A DNA stretch of 64,000 nt. Source: Rhizaria sp. SCN 62-66 (Eukaryota; Rhizaria, unplaced). Numbering within the stretch: position 1 is the stretch's first letter; every line of letters starts with the position of its first letter. Position numbers and translations under genes: made by a program. Below are positions 1 to 12,300 of this stretch, in pieces. The DNA lies in contig MEDY01000163.1 in NCBI GenBank assembly GCA_001724265.1, forward strand, positions 1 through 64,000. The letters run 5' to 3'. Under the pieces are notes generated by a model, which worked only from the letters and a program-made list of their open reading frames with translations, was not told the origin of the DNA and did not search any database.

Positions 1-771
1 CTCGTTGACGCCGAAGCCGAAGTTGCCGGTCTCGGAGAAGTTGGCCGCAGAGAGGACGCCGTCCTTGGTGTTGAGGGCGGTGGCGAGGATGCGCTCGGCA
101 TCGTCGCCGCGGACGGTGACGTGGCAAGCGATCTTCTCGTTACGACGGATGTTGAAGGTACGGACAGTCAGGCGCGCTGTAAGTAGTCAGGAAACGGCGG
201 AGAGAGAACAAAGCGAAAGAGCAAGAGAGAGCGAAGAAAAGAGAACGTGGATGTGAGCGAGAGTGTGGGGCGGAGCCTAGGAAGTGGGCTTCAGTGAGAG
301 CTTCTGAACGGAGGAAAGAGCGCGTCAAAGCGGAAAGGGCATATAGCTATGGATAGTAGTAGTGCTGTAGAACGATATAGTATGGCGATAGTAGGGCGGG
401 ACGCTCAAGAAAGAGCAGGACGTACCCTCAGAGAAGACGGGGGCCTGGCCACCAGCAAGCTCCTCAAGGACCTTAGCGGCACGGGTGAGACGGTCACCAG
501 ACTCGCCAACGCAGCAGTTGACGACGATCTTGGAGATCTTGATGTCCTTCATGGGGTTCTCCGACTTAGACGCCTGCAAATAGGAAGCAGCAAACACAGC
601 AAGGGGCGCGCAGAGGTGAGAGAAGGTCGCAGGGTGGGGCCAGACCGGGCCTACAGGCAAGTCGCGGCGCAAACAAAAGCGGTTCATAGCGGACCAATAA
701 ATCGTTGTTTAGGCAGTGCGGCACAATGAATGCGTAGCCAAGGAAGTGGAGCTGTGCAAAGTACGTACCAT
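1..771 (-). CDS. RPL11: 60S ribosomal protein L11 (uL5), 5' part, three exons, runs off the window
   Basis: Cytosolic large-subunit ribosomal protein uL5, which binds 5S rRNA in the central protuberance. Exon 1 is only the start codon (771-769). Intron 1 is 574-768 (GTACGT..TTGCAG), exon 2 is 573-426, intron 2 is 177-425 (GTACGT..TTACAG), and exon 3 runs from 176 out of the window at base 1. The spliced product starts [18 protein letters not shown] and carries the family signatures [39 protein letters not shown] and [12 protein letters not shown], colinear with eukaryotic L11. About 108 residues are visible; the usual length is near 170-180, so roughly the last third is missing. The start choice rests on the CAAAATG|GTACGT junction, which adds M to the exon 2 reading ASKSENPM. 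Codon use is strongly GC3-rich. Identification is confident; the exon 1 boundary is inferred from splice signals only. Confidence 0.95.
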
Positions 772-2233
772 TTTGAGTATGGGAATCGCCAGCAGGGGTG
801 AAGCAAAAAGTTCTCATCAGCCCGCATTCTTCGTCTCGACGGACCGCCCCGCCCGGGCCCACTGCCTTTTATTTTCAAAGTCAGGCCGCACGGACTTTTT
901 CGGTCCTCTGGCCACTTCAAAAATATTTTACTCCAATCTCACGTTCTCCACAAGCTAACATAACAATTAAAAATACGTAAAAAAGCTTTGCTATGTGTTT
1001 GTCTTTTGAATCAACTTGCATTTGTGCCTTGAACGGTTGATTTAGAGGAGAATATACAAAAGAATGTGGAATAATGTAACTGATGCGAGGCGTGGTGAAA
1101 TGTGATAAAGCTGTGAAATAGAAGTGAATGTAATAATAAAGTATTTTTATGGTATGCTTGCGTATATTTATATATGAAAATGTTTGTTTGAAACTCAAAA
1201 GATACCATTTTGATTCTAAAGATCCGAAAACATCATCATCTGACTCAATGGGCAGTGAACGATGTGAGCTCTGACATCATTGCTATGTTGCTAAAACTCA
1301 GGGGCTATACAAAGTTAATGTCTATTTTCATGAATACCATAAGCTCTTGCTCTACATATTGTGTCATTATATGTAATGCGCAAGATCCCACGATATGGTG
1401 TCAGTTCTAATAATCTGTGACATGGCTTTTTAGCTTGCCACTCTAAATAGTTCACTTGAAAAAGCTGTGTATACCTGCATAATCAGCGAGATTATACAAT
1501 GAAATACAAACTATAGTGAGTTGAAACACTGCAAGGTAAAGTGAAATACCGAAAATCCTAAGCAACAACAATGATCTGGAACAAGCTCAGCATAACGACT
1601 GCTTGGAAAGTGCAACTTAAATGCTAATGCTAGTAGTAATAATGCCGTCATGATACCGAAACAGAAGCAGTATGCGTCGACATGATGTCTGGCAACTACC
1701 AACGTCTCACGTTATCATAACACTGCTTACATGATGCAGCCTTCTTGGTTATGAGTGCGTGGACCTCTGTTCTGTGACAGTGTGGTATCTGCTCTCGCAC
1801 AAGCTGCAGCTGTTCGAGTTTGCTCTCTGTACACTCTCTGAGACGGCGAGTTAACATTCATCCTGTAGCACTCATGATCAAGCAGGAGCTATGACCGTCA
1901 TAAAACAGATCCTCGACTCGATCTGAGATGAGTTGATTCCGACCAACAACTGTGGCAGCTCCTGACTGGCGGTCACAGGCTGCGTTGCGTCATGCCGACA
2001 GCTTCGTGTATTGGCCTGATCTCATTATGCATGTAAGCTTATTGTTTATATAAGTGTCGTCCAACGTAGGCTGGTCGAGAACAACTGATGTGTAGACGAA
2101 GACGCGCGACAGAGTGGTCAAGCGGGTGCGCAGAGGAGGCGCGCGGGTGGCGGGGCAATGTAGGAGCAAAAATAGAGTGCCCTGGCGCGGCAACAGCGGC
2201 GTTGCGCATCAAGGAACGCAGGATCAAAAGGAA
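772..2233. other. Intergenic: RPL11 upstream region and AT-rich spacer
   Basis: The first 100-200 bases upstream of the RPL11 start must hold its promoter and 5' UTR. From about 920 onward the sequence is AT-rich, with only short open frames that have no coding character. I see no gene, repeat or RNA structure that I can support here. Confidence 0.6.
2226..2229 (-). terminator. Pol III terminator of the first tRNA-Val
   Basis: On the minus strand TTTT lies four bases past the discriminator base of the tRNA at 2234-2305. This is a minimal RNA polymerase III terminator. Confidence 0.6.
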
Positions 2234-2305
2234 TAGTCGCGGCGGGGGTCGAACCCGCTACCTCTTCAGTGTGAATGAAGCATGCAACCGGTACACCACG
2301 CAACT
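2234..2305 (-). tRNA. tRNA-Val (anticodon CAC)
   Basis: Read on the minus strand, this folds as a complete cloverleaf. The acceptor stem AGTTGCG pairs with CGCGACT (one G-U) and the discriminator base is A. The D-arm loop contains GG. The anticodon arm has stem CTTCA/TGAAG and loop TTCACAC, giving anticodon CAC, which reads GUG valine codons. The T-arm is GCGGG-TTCGACC-CCCGC, the internal B box. There is no intron and no encoded CCA, as expected for a eukaryotic nuclear gene. A T-run follows. A second, sequence-divergent tRNA with the same anticodon lies about 90 bases upstream on the same strand. Confidence 0.93.
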
Positions 2306-2387
2306 TGCATTCCGATCGCAACGAGCTCATCTCATGCTGATCTGCTTACATCTGATTAGGGGGAGCGGGGCCAAAGCGAGCAAAAAC

Positions 2388-2394
2388 AAAAAAA
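2388..2394 (-). terminator. Pol III terminator of the second tRNA-Val
   Basis: On the minus strand a run of seven T lies two bases past the end of the tRNA at 2397-2469, followed by G and a further run of five T. This is a strong RNA polymerase III stop signal. Confidence 0.75.
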
Positions 2395-2396
2395 GA

Positions 2397-2469
2397 TAAG
2401 CCCGGCGGGGATCGAACCCACGACCTTTCGCGTGTGAAGCGAACGTGACTACCACTGCACCACAGGCTC
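2397..2469 (-). tRNA. tRNA-Val (anticodon CAC), second copy
   Basis: The minus strand folds as a cloverleaf. Acceptor GAGCCTG pairs with CGGGCTT (with G-U/U-G pairs) and the discriminator base is A. The D-loop contains GTGGTA. The anticodon stem is TTCGC/GCGAA with loop TTCACAC, so the anticodon is CAC (Val, GUG). The T-arm is GTGGG-TTCGATC-CCCGC. The anticodon loop is identical to the tRNA at 2234-2305, but the acceptor, D and anticodon stems differ at many positions, so the two are not a recent tandem duplication. Neither has a CUA anticodon, so neither explains the in-frame UAG codons elsewhere in the window. Confidence 0.93.
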
Positions 2470-4305
2470 ATCCAGTTGCACGTCAGCTCGTCGTACTTGT
2501 CGAAGCGCTGCGTGACTTCCTCAGCCGAATTATGGGTATTAATACTTTTATAGCAGAAACATTTAATTGCATGTTTCTCCTTCATTCTTGACTGTACCTG
2601 CAGCTTATTAACGTGGCCGTATTTGATCCTATTGTTTTTATGCCATAATTTAAGGATAACTTTGGAACATGTTGTTGTATCCTCGAAAAACCGATTGGAA
2701 GCCTCACGGACGACGCAGAAGCACGCTCTTTTCTACGGCCGACATTAGAACACAGTTGTCACGTCCAACGCTGTTGCCATCAATAAACAGTATTATTATT
2801 AGCATTTTCTTGTATCATGCAATGTTTGGCACTGCTCGATCACTTTGTGAACCAGGTAAACCTGTTGCAAGCATCGTGACCAAAGGAGTCTGATCACTTG
2901 CGACAGCATAACATTATTGGCTTGATATCCGTGAACTCGGATTCAATCAATATATCACGCATGCATACTGGTTTTCAAGTGTTTAAATATGCTATATCAA
3001 ATAGGATTTCGAAATCAATGAGACTGATCCTATTTTTCCACGGGAAACGTGAGCTCGAAAGAGCCAAGTTGTGTTAAGAACTTTGATGCCGTATCTCCCT
3101 GCTTTGTGCCACAAAACAAACTTTTCAAGCGTAACTGCAACTTCTAGCTATAAAAACAAGTGCCACGTATAGTATTTCATTGATAGATCCTCTGTTGACG
3201 TTCGCTGAGGTTCATTAGACCGCTTAGAAAGACTCGGCTGTTAAGTTGCTGCTCCATTCTTGAAGCTGACGCGAACTTTGACAAACACAGTAGTAATAAG
3301 CTGTCTTTAGAGCAAAGAAATAAAGATATCCACAATATTACCACAGATAAAATTTCAAAAGACGTCGCTCAGTCGCTGAGAGTGCCTCTTCAAGCCATGA
3401 TGATGCCAGAAAATCGCGATAAGCCGAAGTCATGTGAGATGCCAAGCCGGCTCGTCGAGCAATGCTTCAAAGCACTAAACAGAGTCACGGAGTGCCACTT
3501 TAGCTATGATATCACACAGTAGTGTTAGATCCTGAGATGATGTCGCGTCTTGTTACGTTTTAAACCTATAGCGTGGTACTAGTACTTTTAATGGAAAGAG
3601 TATTTGAGCCGACTGATCTTTGCAATGCTCTAAATTTTCCAAAAGTTAGGAATATAATAAAAATCACTATTGATATCTGAAACTCAAACCGCGCGGCTTC
3701 AATTTTGCGTCTTTAACAGATGATGTCACATCATAACATCAGGTACTCAAAATTAATTTGAGATATATTGTATTTAAATTGTGTTTGCATCATATAATGA
3801 AGGTATTTTAACATTAATCTTGCATTGACCAGAGTATATTGTGCTAATTGCTAAGATAGCTTCGGTCATAAAGTGAAATTCTGGAGATATCTCGGGTTAA
3901 ATGACAGTTCTAAGAATAATAGCAACTCTAAACTTTGTTTACAAACTACAATATTCAATGAATTAATCGCGTAGTTCATCTTTCGGCAATATAAATCTGC
4001 TTGATGGTCAGATATTCAATTAGTTCAAGGAGAGGTTGTTACGGTGACACGGTTATAAATTTGTTTGTTGTATAATGTTTGCGGATACGTTTATAAAGCG
4101 CACTGTTGATCAGTGCTATTTACCACTCACACATATCTCCACCTTATCATTCATCATCTACTGTAAGTTCTACACAACTAACACCCAAACCACCAGCCTC
4201 TCAAAAAATTCGACACATCAAAACTAATAAAACCTCACAACACCTAAATCACCTCACACCAACCAACCAGTTTGCGTAGCTTGCGCTGCTGCTTGCCTGA
4301 ATGAT
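2470..4305. other. AT-rich intergenic spacer, no gene seen
   Basis: About 1.8 kb of AT-rich sequence with frequent stops in all frames and no ORF of coding character. The stretch at about 4100-4260, rich in CA/AC and lying just past the stop of the saposin-like gene, is probably its 3' flank. I see no repeat or RNA structure that I can support. Confidence 0.6.
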
Positions 4306-5593
4306 TTACCGGCACATGCGCGCGTTCATACAGAGCTGGTTGACGGTGTGTCCGTTGAGGTAGTCGCCAATCATGTCGTCAACCTGTACGAACATATCGT
4401 TGCAGGCGGAGAAGAAGAGGCGCGACATCTGCATCTCGGCGCAGTGGTGCACGAAGGCGTCGTAGAGCGCCTTCTCCGAGTACGTGTTGCCGAGGTCGAC
4501 CTCGACGTGAAGCCAGGCGAAGCGGCAGGCCGTGCAGTCGAGCACGTCCTTGGAGGTGCGGGCCGACTGGCCACGGAGGTACTGGGTCCCGTCGTCGACG
4601 ATCTTGTTGGCCGCGGCGTCGAGCGCGGTGGCCTGCGAGGCGGCGTTGTTGTTAAGCGCGGCCTTGAGGCTCTCCTTGCTGCGGACGATGGACGACACGT
4701 CGTTGACGATGTTGTTGAGGTGGGCGCCGATGTTGTCGACGTTGCCCGAGAGGGCGCTGCGGACGCTGTTGATGTTGGTGTTGATGTTGCGAGTCGACTT
4801 CGCGGCGCCGTTTTGGTTGTTTGCGGGGTTCTGGATCGGAGCGGCCTTGGGCGTAGCGGGAGTCGCGGCGGCGGCCTGGGCGGCGTTGGCAGCGGCAGCG
4901 CTGGGGGCGGCGGAGGGGTCGGCGGCGGGGGGCGCCACGGCGGGGGCAGCGGCAGCGGCGGCCGCAGCGGCGTCAGCGGCGGTCGGGGTGGCCACGGCCT
5001 CGAGGGGCTGGGCGCCGGGCATGTCAGGCGCGGTGACGGCAGCGTCGCCGCCAGCGGCAGCGGCGGCGGCGGCGGCGGCGGCGGCAGTGGGGTCAACAGC
5101 GGGGCCGTTGCCAGCCTCGTTGAGGGGGCCGTCGATGACGACGGTGTCCTCGGGGTGCGCGCTGCCGGCGCTGGTCACGGCGGGATCGTTAAGCATCTCG
5201 AGGAACGAGAGCTGGCCCGCGGAAGAGCGGGGCGCGGAGCGGAGACCGGCACGGAGGCGCTCGAGGTCGGACTCGAGCGAGCCGAACGAGTTGTCGACCG
5301 CCACATCCGCCGCACCAGCTGTGAACGCAAAGCAGAAGCAGACGCGGGAGAGGAAAGCAAAGATCGAAACAAGAAAAGGGAGAGCAGAGAAAGGGAAAAG
5401 AGAGATGTCAGGAATGCTGCGGGGAAAGGCAGGGTAGAGCGGGGGAAGGAGGAGCAAAGGGGGCAGAGACTGCAATGAAACGAGGGTAGGAAAAGGGTTC
5501 GTAGAGGGAGAAAGGAGGCGGAGACGTACCCAGGCTGGCGACGGCACCGATGGCACACACAACTGCGATCCAAATCTTGGAGCGCATTGCCAT
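4306..5593 (-). CDS. Secreted saposin-like protein with a poly-Ala linker
   Basis: Two exons: 5593-5530 and 5318-4306, with an intron at 5319-5529 (GTACGT..TTCACAG); stop is TAA; 358 residues. The N-terminus MAMRSKIWIAVVCAIGAVAS is a signal peptide with likely cleavage just after the splice junction. Residues about 70-200 are low complexity, dominated by Ala/Pro, including an 11-Ala run. The C-terminal 75-80 residues hold six cysteines spaced C-x2-C-x27-C-x12-C-x23-C-x5-C, the saposin B-type pattern (expected pairs 1-6, 2-5, 3-4). Saposin folds bind or perturb lipids, as sphingolipid-hydrolase activators, surfactant proteins or pore formers; which applies here cannot be told. The upstream of two in-frame ATGs is chosen, but the second (MRSKIW) is equally possible. 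The gene diverges from the kelch-EGF gene. The exon structure is well supported; the saposin call rests on cysteine spacing and hydrophobic pattern, not on close similarity. Confidence 0.85.
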
Positions 5594-6357
5594 CTCTAGA
5601 GCGGGGCGAGGCACAAGGGGGACGGGAAGAGGGTTAACAGGGTGAGACAGAGTGGGAGGCGAAAGGAGCATCCAGCAGGGTCCCAGGGCGGGGCAAGCGC
5701 ACCGTCGGGCGGCACAAGAACTGCACTAGTATATACAAAAGAACAGGGAAAACACATAAATAATCTTTAGAATATCAAAGCACGCCCCAGCAGAGCCACA
5801 AGAAGCGGCGATGACGGACGCCCAAGGTCGACTCGGTGCTTACTGCCCCCCTCTGGCTCCTCGACTGTGCGGCTTAACTTTATGTAAGGGAAGGTTGGTG
5901 GCTCTCTGGAGGCTCTGGGCGACCCTGTTTTCGCGGGATTATCCGTCCTGTGCTATGATTGGCGCGCAGTTACTTTGACACTAATTTTTTCCTGTCTTGC
6001 TGTGACCTATACTTGACCCGGGACTCGCGTTGTCGGTGTCTTGGCTTCTATCGATCTGCTTGCAAGGGCGAGCTTGACTCTCCCAATGAAGCTCCTCTGG
6101 TCCCTTTCTTCAGCGCACCCAGCTCCCTCTGCTTATTGCTGGCGCTTCTCCTAACTTATCTTGTACTTTCGCTCACCATATCACACCTTACCCTTGTCCC
6201 CTGTGCCCATTTTGCGCTGCCTTGCCCTCGCTGTGGCCGTCCGTTGCTCCTTTCTCGCCCTCCACCGACCGACTGAACGATCATCCCCCTCTCTTCGCTG
6301 TATCGCTCCCTCGCTTGCCACTGCTTGCTCTGTGCTCGCTGTGTCCCAGGTGTGCCA
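5594..6357. promoter_or_regulatory. Shared upstream region of two divergent secreted-protein genes
   Basis: These 764 bases separate the start codons of the saposin-like gene (-) and the kelch-EGF gene (+). Both promoters and 5' UTRs must lie here. The right half is strongly pyrimidine-rich on the plus strand (CTCT/CCTT runs from about 6090 to 6340), as in a long pyrimidine-rich leader of the kelch-EGF transcript. I could not identify a TATA box or a clear initiator. Confidence 0.5.
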
Positions 6358-9300
6358 ATGGGAGCAAATCCGTTCTACGTATTGCTCTCCATTGCCTGCG
6401 TGTTTGTAGTCTGTTGCTGGACTACAGGCGCCAGTGCAGTGTCGCTACACCACACAACAGATGACACCGCGTCCCTCGTCGGCGGCGCCGCTGAGATGAC
6501 CATCTCCGCTGCTGCCGCCGCTGCCTTCGACGCCGCGTCTGCACCGTCGCTGCAGCGCACGTCGTGCTACAAGTGGGAGCGCTTGAACGCGACCGCGCAG
6601 CGCGGCCCGGCCCCGCGCCAGCAGCACCTGTCGTGGTCCAACTTCGACGGCTCCTTCGTCTTCGTTGCCGGCGGCTGCACCAAGCGCGACGACGCGCAGA
6701 ACTCGCGCTGCCTCGCCACGCTCGACGAGACGATGCTCCTCACTGTGGCCACGCAGGAATGGCGCTCGATCCCCGTGCTCTCGGCCGCCGATGCCAGCAT
6801 CAAGCAGCCCATTGACGTGGCCGAGGCCGCGTCTGCCTACGATATCCAGTCCGACTCGCTGATCTACTTCGGCGGCGTCTCCCGCGGCGCCCTCACGGCC
6901 ACTCTCAACATCCTCACGCCCAAGTATGCGGCCGACGGCAAGACGGTCGAGGCGCTGCAGCACGCGACCCCGCCGACGCGCGGTGACGTGCCGCCGCCGC
7001 TCCGGGGCGCCGCCATGGTCATCCACGGGCCCCGGCTCCTGCTCCACGGCGGCATCGACAAGAAGGTGCGCATATATACCACATTTATCTTGTAATATAT
7101 TGTAAATACGATGTTTCATACCAAATATAGTATTGTTCCTATGACATTACGCTCACATATTGTCGCTCACCTAATGTACTTACAAACTTTTCACTCTCTC
7201 TCGATAGGGCGTGGTCCAATCCGCTCTGTACTCGCTCGAGCTCGAGGGTGCCAACGCCATGATCTGGCGCAAGGTTACGCTGAGCATCCAGCCCTCGGCG
7301 CGCTTTGGCCACACGCTCACGCCCGTGCCGCCCAAGCCCAAGACGGCGGCCGAGGCCTACGACGGCGTCTTCAACCCCGTCGCGGCCACCTCGCCGGCCG
7401 CGGTTGCGCCGGGCAGCGTGTCCCCCACCACGCCCTACCGCGTCTCGCTCGTCCTCTTCGGCGGCTCCGATGGCGCCTCGGCTCTGTCGGACGTCTGGCA
7501 CCTTTCCGGCTTCGGGCCCAAGCTCGCGTGGGTCCCCGTCGAGCCGTCGGTCGCCCGCGGCGCCATCGCGCCCCTCGCGCGCCAGGTATGTTTACGGACA
7601 CAAAACAAACGATATCCCACGTATATGAACACGTGTCGTGTAACACGTGTACATTTTCAGAATGGAAGCTGTTATTAACCTAGTTTGACCTAGTTATCAA
7701 TCCTCTCATCACCTCTGACCAATACTTCTTGTTTCTTCTGATCTTCCTCTCTCTCTATATCCAGGCGCACACCGCTGCCGCTGTGACGTCCGCGGGCCGC
7801 AACGTGCTCGTGGTGCTGGGCGGCTGCGACTACCGCCGCGGCCTCTGCCACGACTCTGCCCAGGTCCTCGACATCGACTCGTGGACCTGGGTGCCCGTGC
7901 CGTCCTCGCTCACGGCCTCGCGCACCCCCGCCCGCGCGTCCCGCGTGTCGGCTACGGAGGAGTTCGTCGACGACGACGCCGTGCTCTCGGCGCTCGTCCG
8001 CTCGCACCCCGGCCGCGGCGGCGCGGCGCTGACGCTGCTGCCCCACACGCGCCCGCGCCCCCGTGTGACGCTCGTGTCCTCTGCGCGCTCGCCGTCGGCC
8101 GTGGCGTCGGGCCCCGCGCTCAACAAGCTGGGGCTGTCGCCGCTCGACACGGCCGTCGAGGACGCCGTCGTGACGGGCTACCGCGTCGTCCTGACGCTCG
8201 GCTGCGGCGCTGAGTCGTGCTCCCGCGCCGTCGACACGCGCCTCGTCTCGATCCTCGACCTCGACGCCGTCTGCCCCGGCTCCTGCGCGCTCGACCGCGG
8301 CGAGTACGCCGAGGAGTTCGGCGGCGGCGCGCTTTCGGGCCGTGACCTCGCCGCGGAGGACATGAGCTACACACCTGCGCAGTGCCACTGCAAGGCGGGC
8401 TTCCACGGCCGTTTCTGCGAGCTCACGCACGAGTGCCCCGCCGGCTGCGCGGGCAACGGCCAGTGCGTCGCCGAGGTCGACGCCGACGGCGCGCGCGTCA
8501 TGTTCTGCCGCTGCAACAAGGGCTTCTGGGGCGTCGACTGCGCGCAACCCGACTGCCCCGGCAACTGCAACGGCCGCGGCGTGTGCGTCGCCGGGCCGGA
8601 CCCCGTCTTCCTGACCTCGCAGCTCGACACGCCCCACGCGGCCGCCGCGGTGGCGATCAAGCAGCACCCGCTGGCGCTGTCGCACTGCGAGTGCCGCAAG
8701 GGCTTCCACGGCCCCGACTGTGGGCTCGTGCTCACGCCCGTCAACAAGATCCGCTGCGAGAACGACTGCTCGGGCCACGGCCTCTGCTCCTCCGAGGGCA
8801 AGTGCCTTTGTGACGCCGGCTTCACCGGCACCGACTGCAGCAACCAGTGCCCCGCGCTGTGCTCCGGCCGCGGCATCTGCGTCGAGGGCGGCGCCTCCGC
8901 GCTCGTCTCCACGAATCCCACCACCGCGGCTTCCGCCGGCTCTGCCGTCGTCAGCGCCGCCGAGGAGGACGCGTCGTACGAGCAGCGCGACGACCAGTTC
9001 GGCGTCGTGCTTACCCGCGCCGCCGCGCTCCCCGCCGGCGGCAGCGGCACCGCGCCCGTCTGCCAGTGCCGCAAGGGCTTCACGGGCCCCGACTGCTCCG
9101 TCTCGTACTGCGTGCGCGGCTGCTTCGGCCGCGGCGACTGCGTCGAGGGCAAGTGCCAGTGCAAAGAGGGCTGGGGCGGCGAGTTCTGCACGATCCCGAC
9201 CAAGTGCTCGGGCCACGGCACCTACGCCGTCGACGCCAAGACAGGCGCGGGCCAGTGCAAGTGCGACGCCGGCTGGGGCAACCCGCTGTGCTCGCAGCGC

Positions 9301-12300
9301 GTCTTCTGCCCGCACGCCTGCACCGGCAACGGCGCCTGCCTCGTGCTGCCGCCCATCTCCCCCGCCTCGCTCCTGCTGCAGCGCCCCGTCGGCCGCGACG
9401 CCTTCTCGGCGGCCTCGCTTGGCGCCGTGCTGCCCACGGTCACCTCGGAGGACGCCGCGATCGGCGAGGCTCTGGGCGAGGCCGGCAGCGGCGGCTCCCT
9501 TCCGCGCGCCGCGGCCTCGCTGCTGCAGCACTACAGCTCCGAGGAGCTGGCCGAGCTGGGCGTGGACCCCTCGCTGCTGCAGATCTCTTCCGCCGCGACG
9601 GCCGCCACGGACGCCGTGATGGCCGCTGACATGGCTGCCGACCTCGAGCTCCACACCGCCGCCGAGGCCGAGGCCGCCGCGCTCGCGCAGGCTGAGGCCG
9701 ATGCCGACGCCGACGCCGAGTTCGGCTTCGGTCTGTCGGTCAACCCGGCCTCAGCGTCCGCGGCGACGCTGCTCAAGGGCCCCCACGCCAACGCGCGCAT
9801 CGCCGGGAGCAACTTCCCGTCGAAGCGCGGCGACATCGAGGTCGAGGGCGTGTGCCAGTGCCGTCCCGGCTGGCGCGGCGCCGACTGCTCGATGCGCGAG
9901 TGCGCGGCGCGCTGCCGTCCTGGCCACGGCGAGTGCAACGACCTGGGCGAGTGCTCCTGCTACCCGGGCTTCACGGGCCCCGACTGCGGGCAGGTCGTGC
10001 CGTGCCGCGCCAACTGCACCTCGGCCGTGCACGGCTCGTGCCAGGCCAGCGGCATCTGCGCGTGCCGCCCCGGCTGGTCGGGCATCGACTGCGCGACGCC
10101 GCAGTGCCCGCGCGACTGCTCCGGCCACGGCGAGTGCAACACCGTCACTGGCCGCTGCACCTGTGCCGAGGGCTTCTCCGGCCGCGACTGCGCCAAGGAG
10201 TGCCCCAACCACTGCTCCAAGCGCGGCACGTGCATCGACGGCGCGTGCGCCTGCGACCCGGGCTTCTCGGGCCGCGACTGCTCGCAGACGGCGCGCTGCC
10301 CGCGCAGCCAGTTCCTCCACCCCGACCTCGACTGCTCGGGCCACGGCTTCTGCTTCCGCCCCGGCCGCAAGTGCATCTGCGAGCCCGGGTACACGGGCCG
10401 CGACTGCTCCCAGGACGACGGCTCCTGCGGCCAGGGCTCCTGCGGCTCTCACGGCACCTGCCGCCACGGACAGTGCTTCTGCGACCTGGGCTGGTCGGGC
10501 GCCCACTGCGAGCTGCAGAACCAGTGCCCGTCCAACTGCCACGGCCACGGCTTCTGCGTCCACGGCACCTGCGCCTGCTATCGCGGCTTCGCGGGTGAGT
10601 CGTGCGACAAGGTTGTCAGCGACGCCGCCTGCCCCAAAGACTGCTCCGGCAACGGCTTCTGCGACAAGGGCAAGTGCGTGTGCATCGAGGGCCACGCGGG
10701 CGAGGACTGCGCGCAGACCACGGGCTTCTGCGCCGACAACACCTGCTCCACGCGCGGCGTGTGCCGCTTCGGCCAGTGCCACTGCCAGCCGGGTGCTTTC
10801 GGCGTGCACTGCGAGAAGACGGGCTGCGACAAGTGCGAGCCGGGCAAGGGCGTGTGCGTCCTCGGCCAGTGCCAGTGCCTGCCCGGCTTCCGCGGCGTCG
10901 GCTGCGCCGTCGAGGACCAGTGTCCCGGCAGCTGCACGGGTCACGGCGTCTGCATCCTCGGCACGTGCGCCTGTCTGCCGGGCTACGCCGGCAAGGACTG
11001 CTCCATCGTGACCGTGGCGCCCGACGTCGCGCCCGCCCCGGCCCCCGCGGCCGCGGTCGCGCTCGCCACGGGCGGAAAGAACAATAGCTCCGTGCCCGCC
11101 TCCGCGCTCAACAACACCAACAGCACTAGCAACGCCACCGCCGGTAACAGCACCGCGAGCAACGTTACCTCCGCCGCCTCTGCTGCCGCTGCGGCCGCGG
11201 CGACGCGCGTGTCCCTGCTCGCCACGGCCGCCGACAACGTCACTGCGGTCGCGGCTCCCGCCGCGCCGGTGACCACGACCGGCTCCACTGGCTGCCCCAA
11301 CGACTGCTCGGGCTTCGGCACCTGCCACCTGGGCCGCTGCTTCTGCATCGACGGTCACTCGGGCATTGGCTGCGAGTCGCTCATCACCGAGGCCTGCCCC
11401 AACAACTGCGGCGGCTCGGCGCCCACCTTCGACCAGCGCGGCACGTGCCACTTCGGCAAGTGCTACTGCAAGCTGGGCTACCAGGGCGCCGGGTGCGAGA
11501 CCGCGCTGCGCTGCCCCGCCCACTGCGAGCGCAACGGCGTCTGCCTCCACGGCCAGTGCTTCTGCGCGCCCGGCTTCACCGGCGCCGCCTGCGAGCGGCC
11601 CCTCGCGGCCCACCTCAAGGACACGCTCTTTGCCTCCGACATCGCCGCCTCCGCGGGCGCCAACGCCGTGTCCTTCACTGCGGCCCTCGCCCGCGCCTCG
11701 GCCCCCGGCCAGTCCGACTTCATCAAGGAGAAGATCGCGACTGCGGCGACCGAGGACGCACGCCGCGCCGACGCCCGCGCCACGCTCGTGGCCAAGGAGA
11801 ACGCCGAGCGCCGCGCCAAGGCCGAGGCCATCGCGGCCGCCGCCGCTGAGGCCGCTCTGGCCACTGGCGCCAAGGTCGACCAGGAGGCGTACGAGGCCGC
11901 GGCCAAGAAGGCCCGTGAGATTGGCGCCCGGCTCCCCGAGAAGGTCCCCGCCACCTCCACCAAGCCCGCCGCTGCCGCCACCGACGCCGCTGTTGCTAAG
12001 CCTGCCGCTGCCACTGCGACGACCAACACGAAGCCGTCGCTGCTCGAGTTCGCATCGTTCATCGAGCTCGAGACCCGCACCAACGCCTACAACGGCCTCC
12101 AGGGCCAGCACTCGCTCGCGCCCAGCGCGCGCCCGGCGCTCATCCTTGCCGGCTCGTCGCCGATGCTCGCCAACGACGACTCGTACGTCATCTCCTTCTC
12201 CTCCGAGGCCGACTCCGAGTCCGAGGCCGAGTCCGACAGCACCAGCGCCGCCAGCCACATGATCACGGCGTCGCACCCGTCGCTGGGCATGTCCCCGTCG

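Noticed and set aside
2346-2585. 79-codon minus-strand ORF
   Set aside because: It runs through the tRNA-Val at 2397-2469, so it is not a protein gene.
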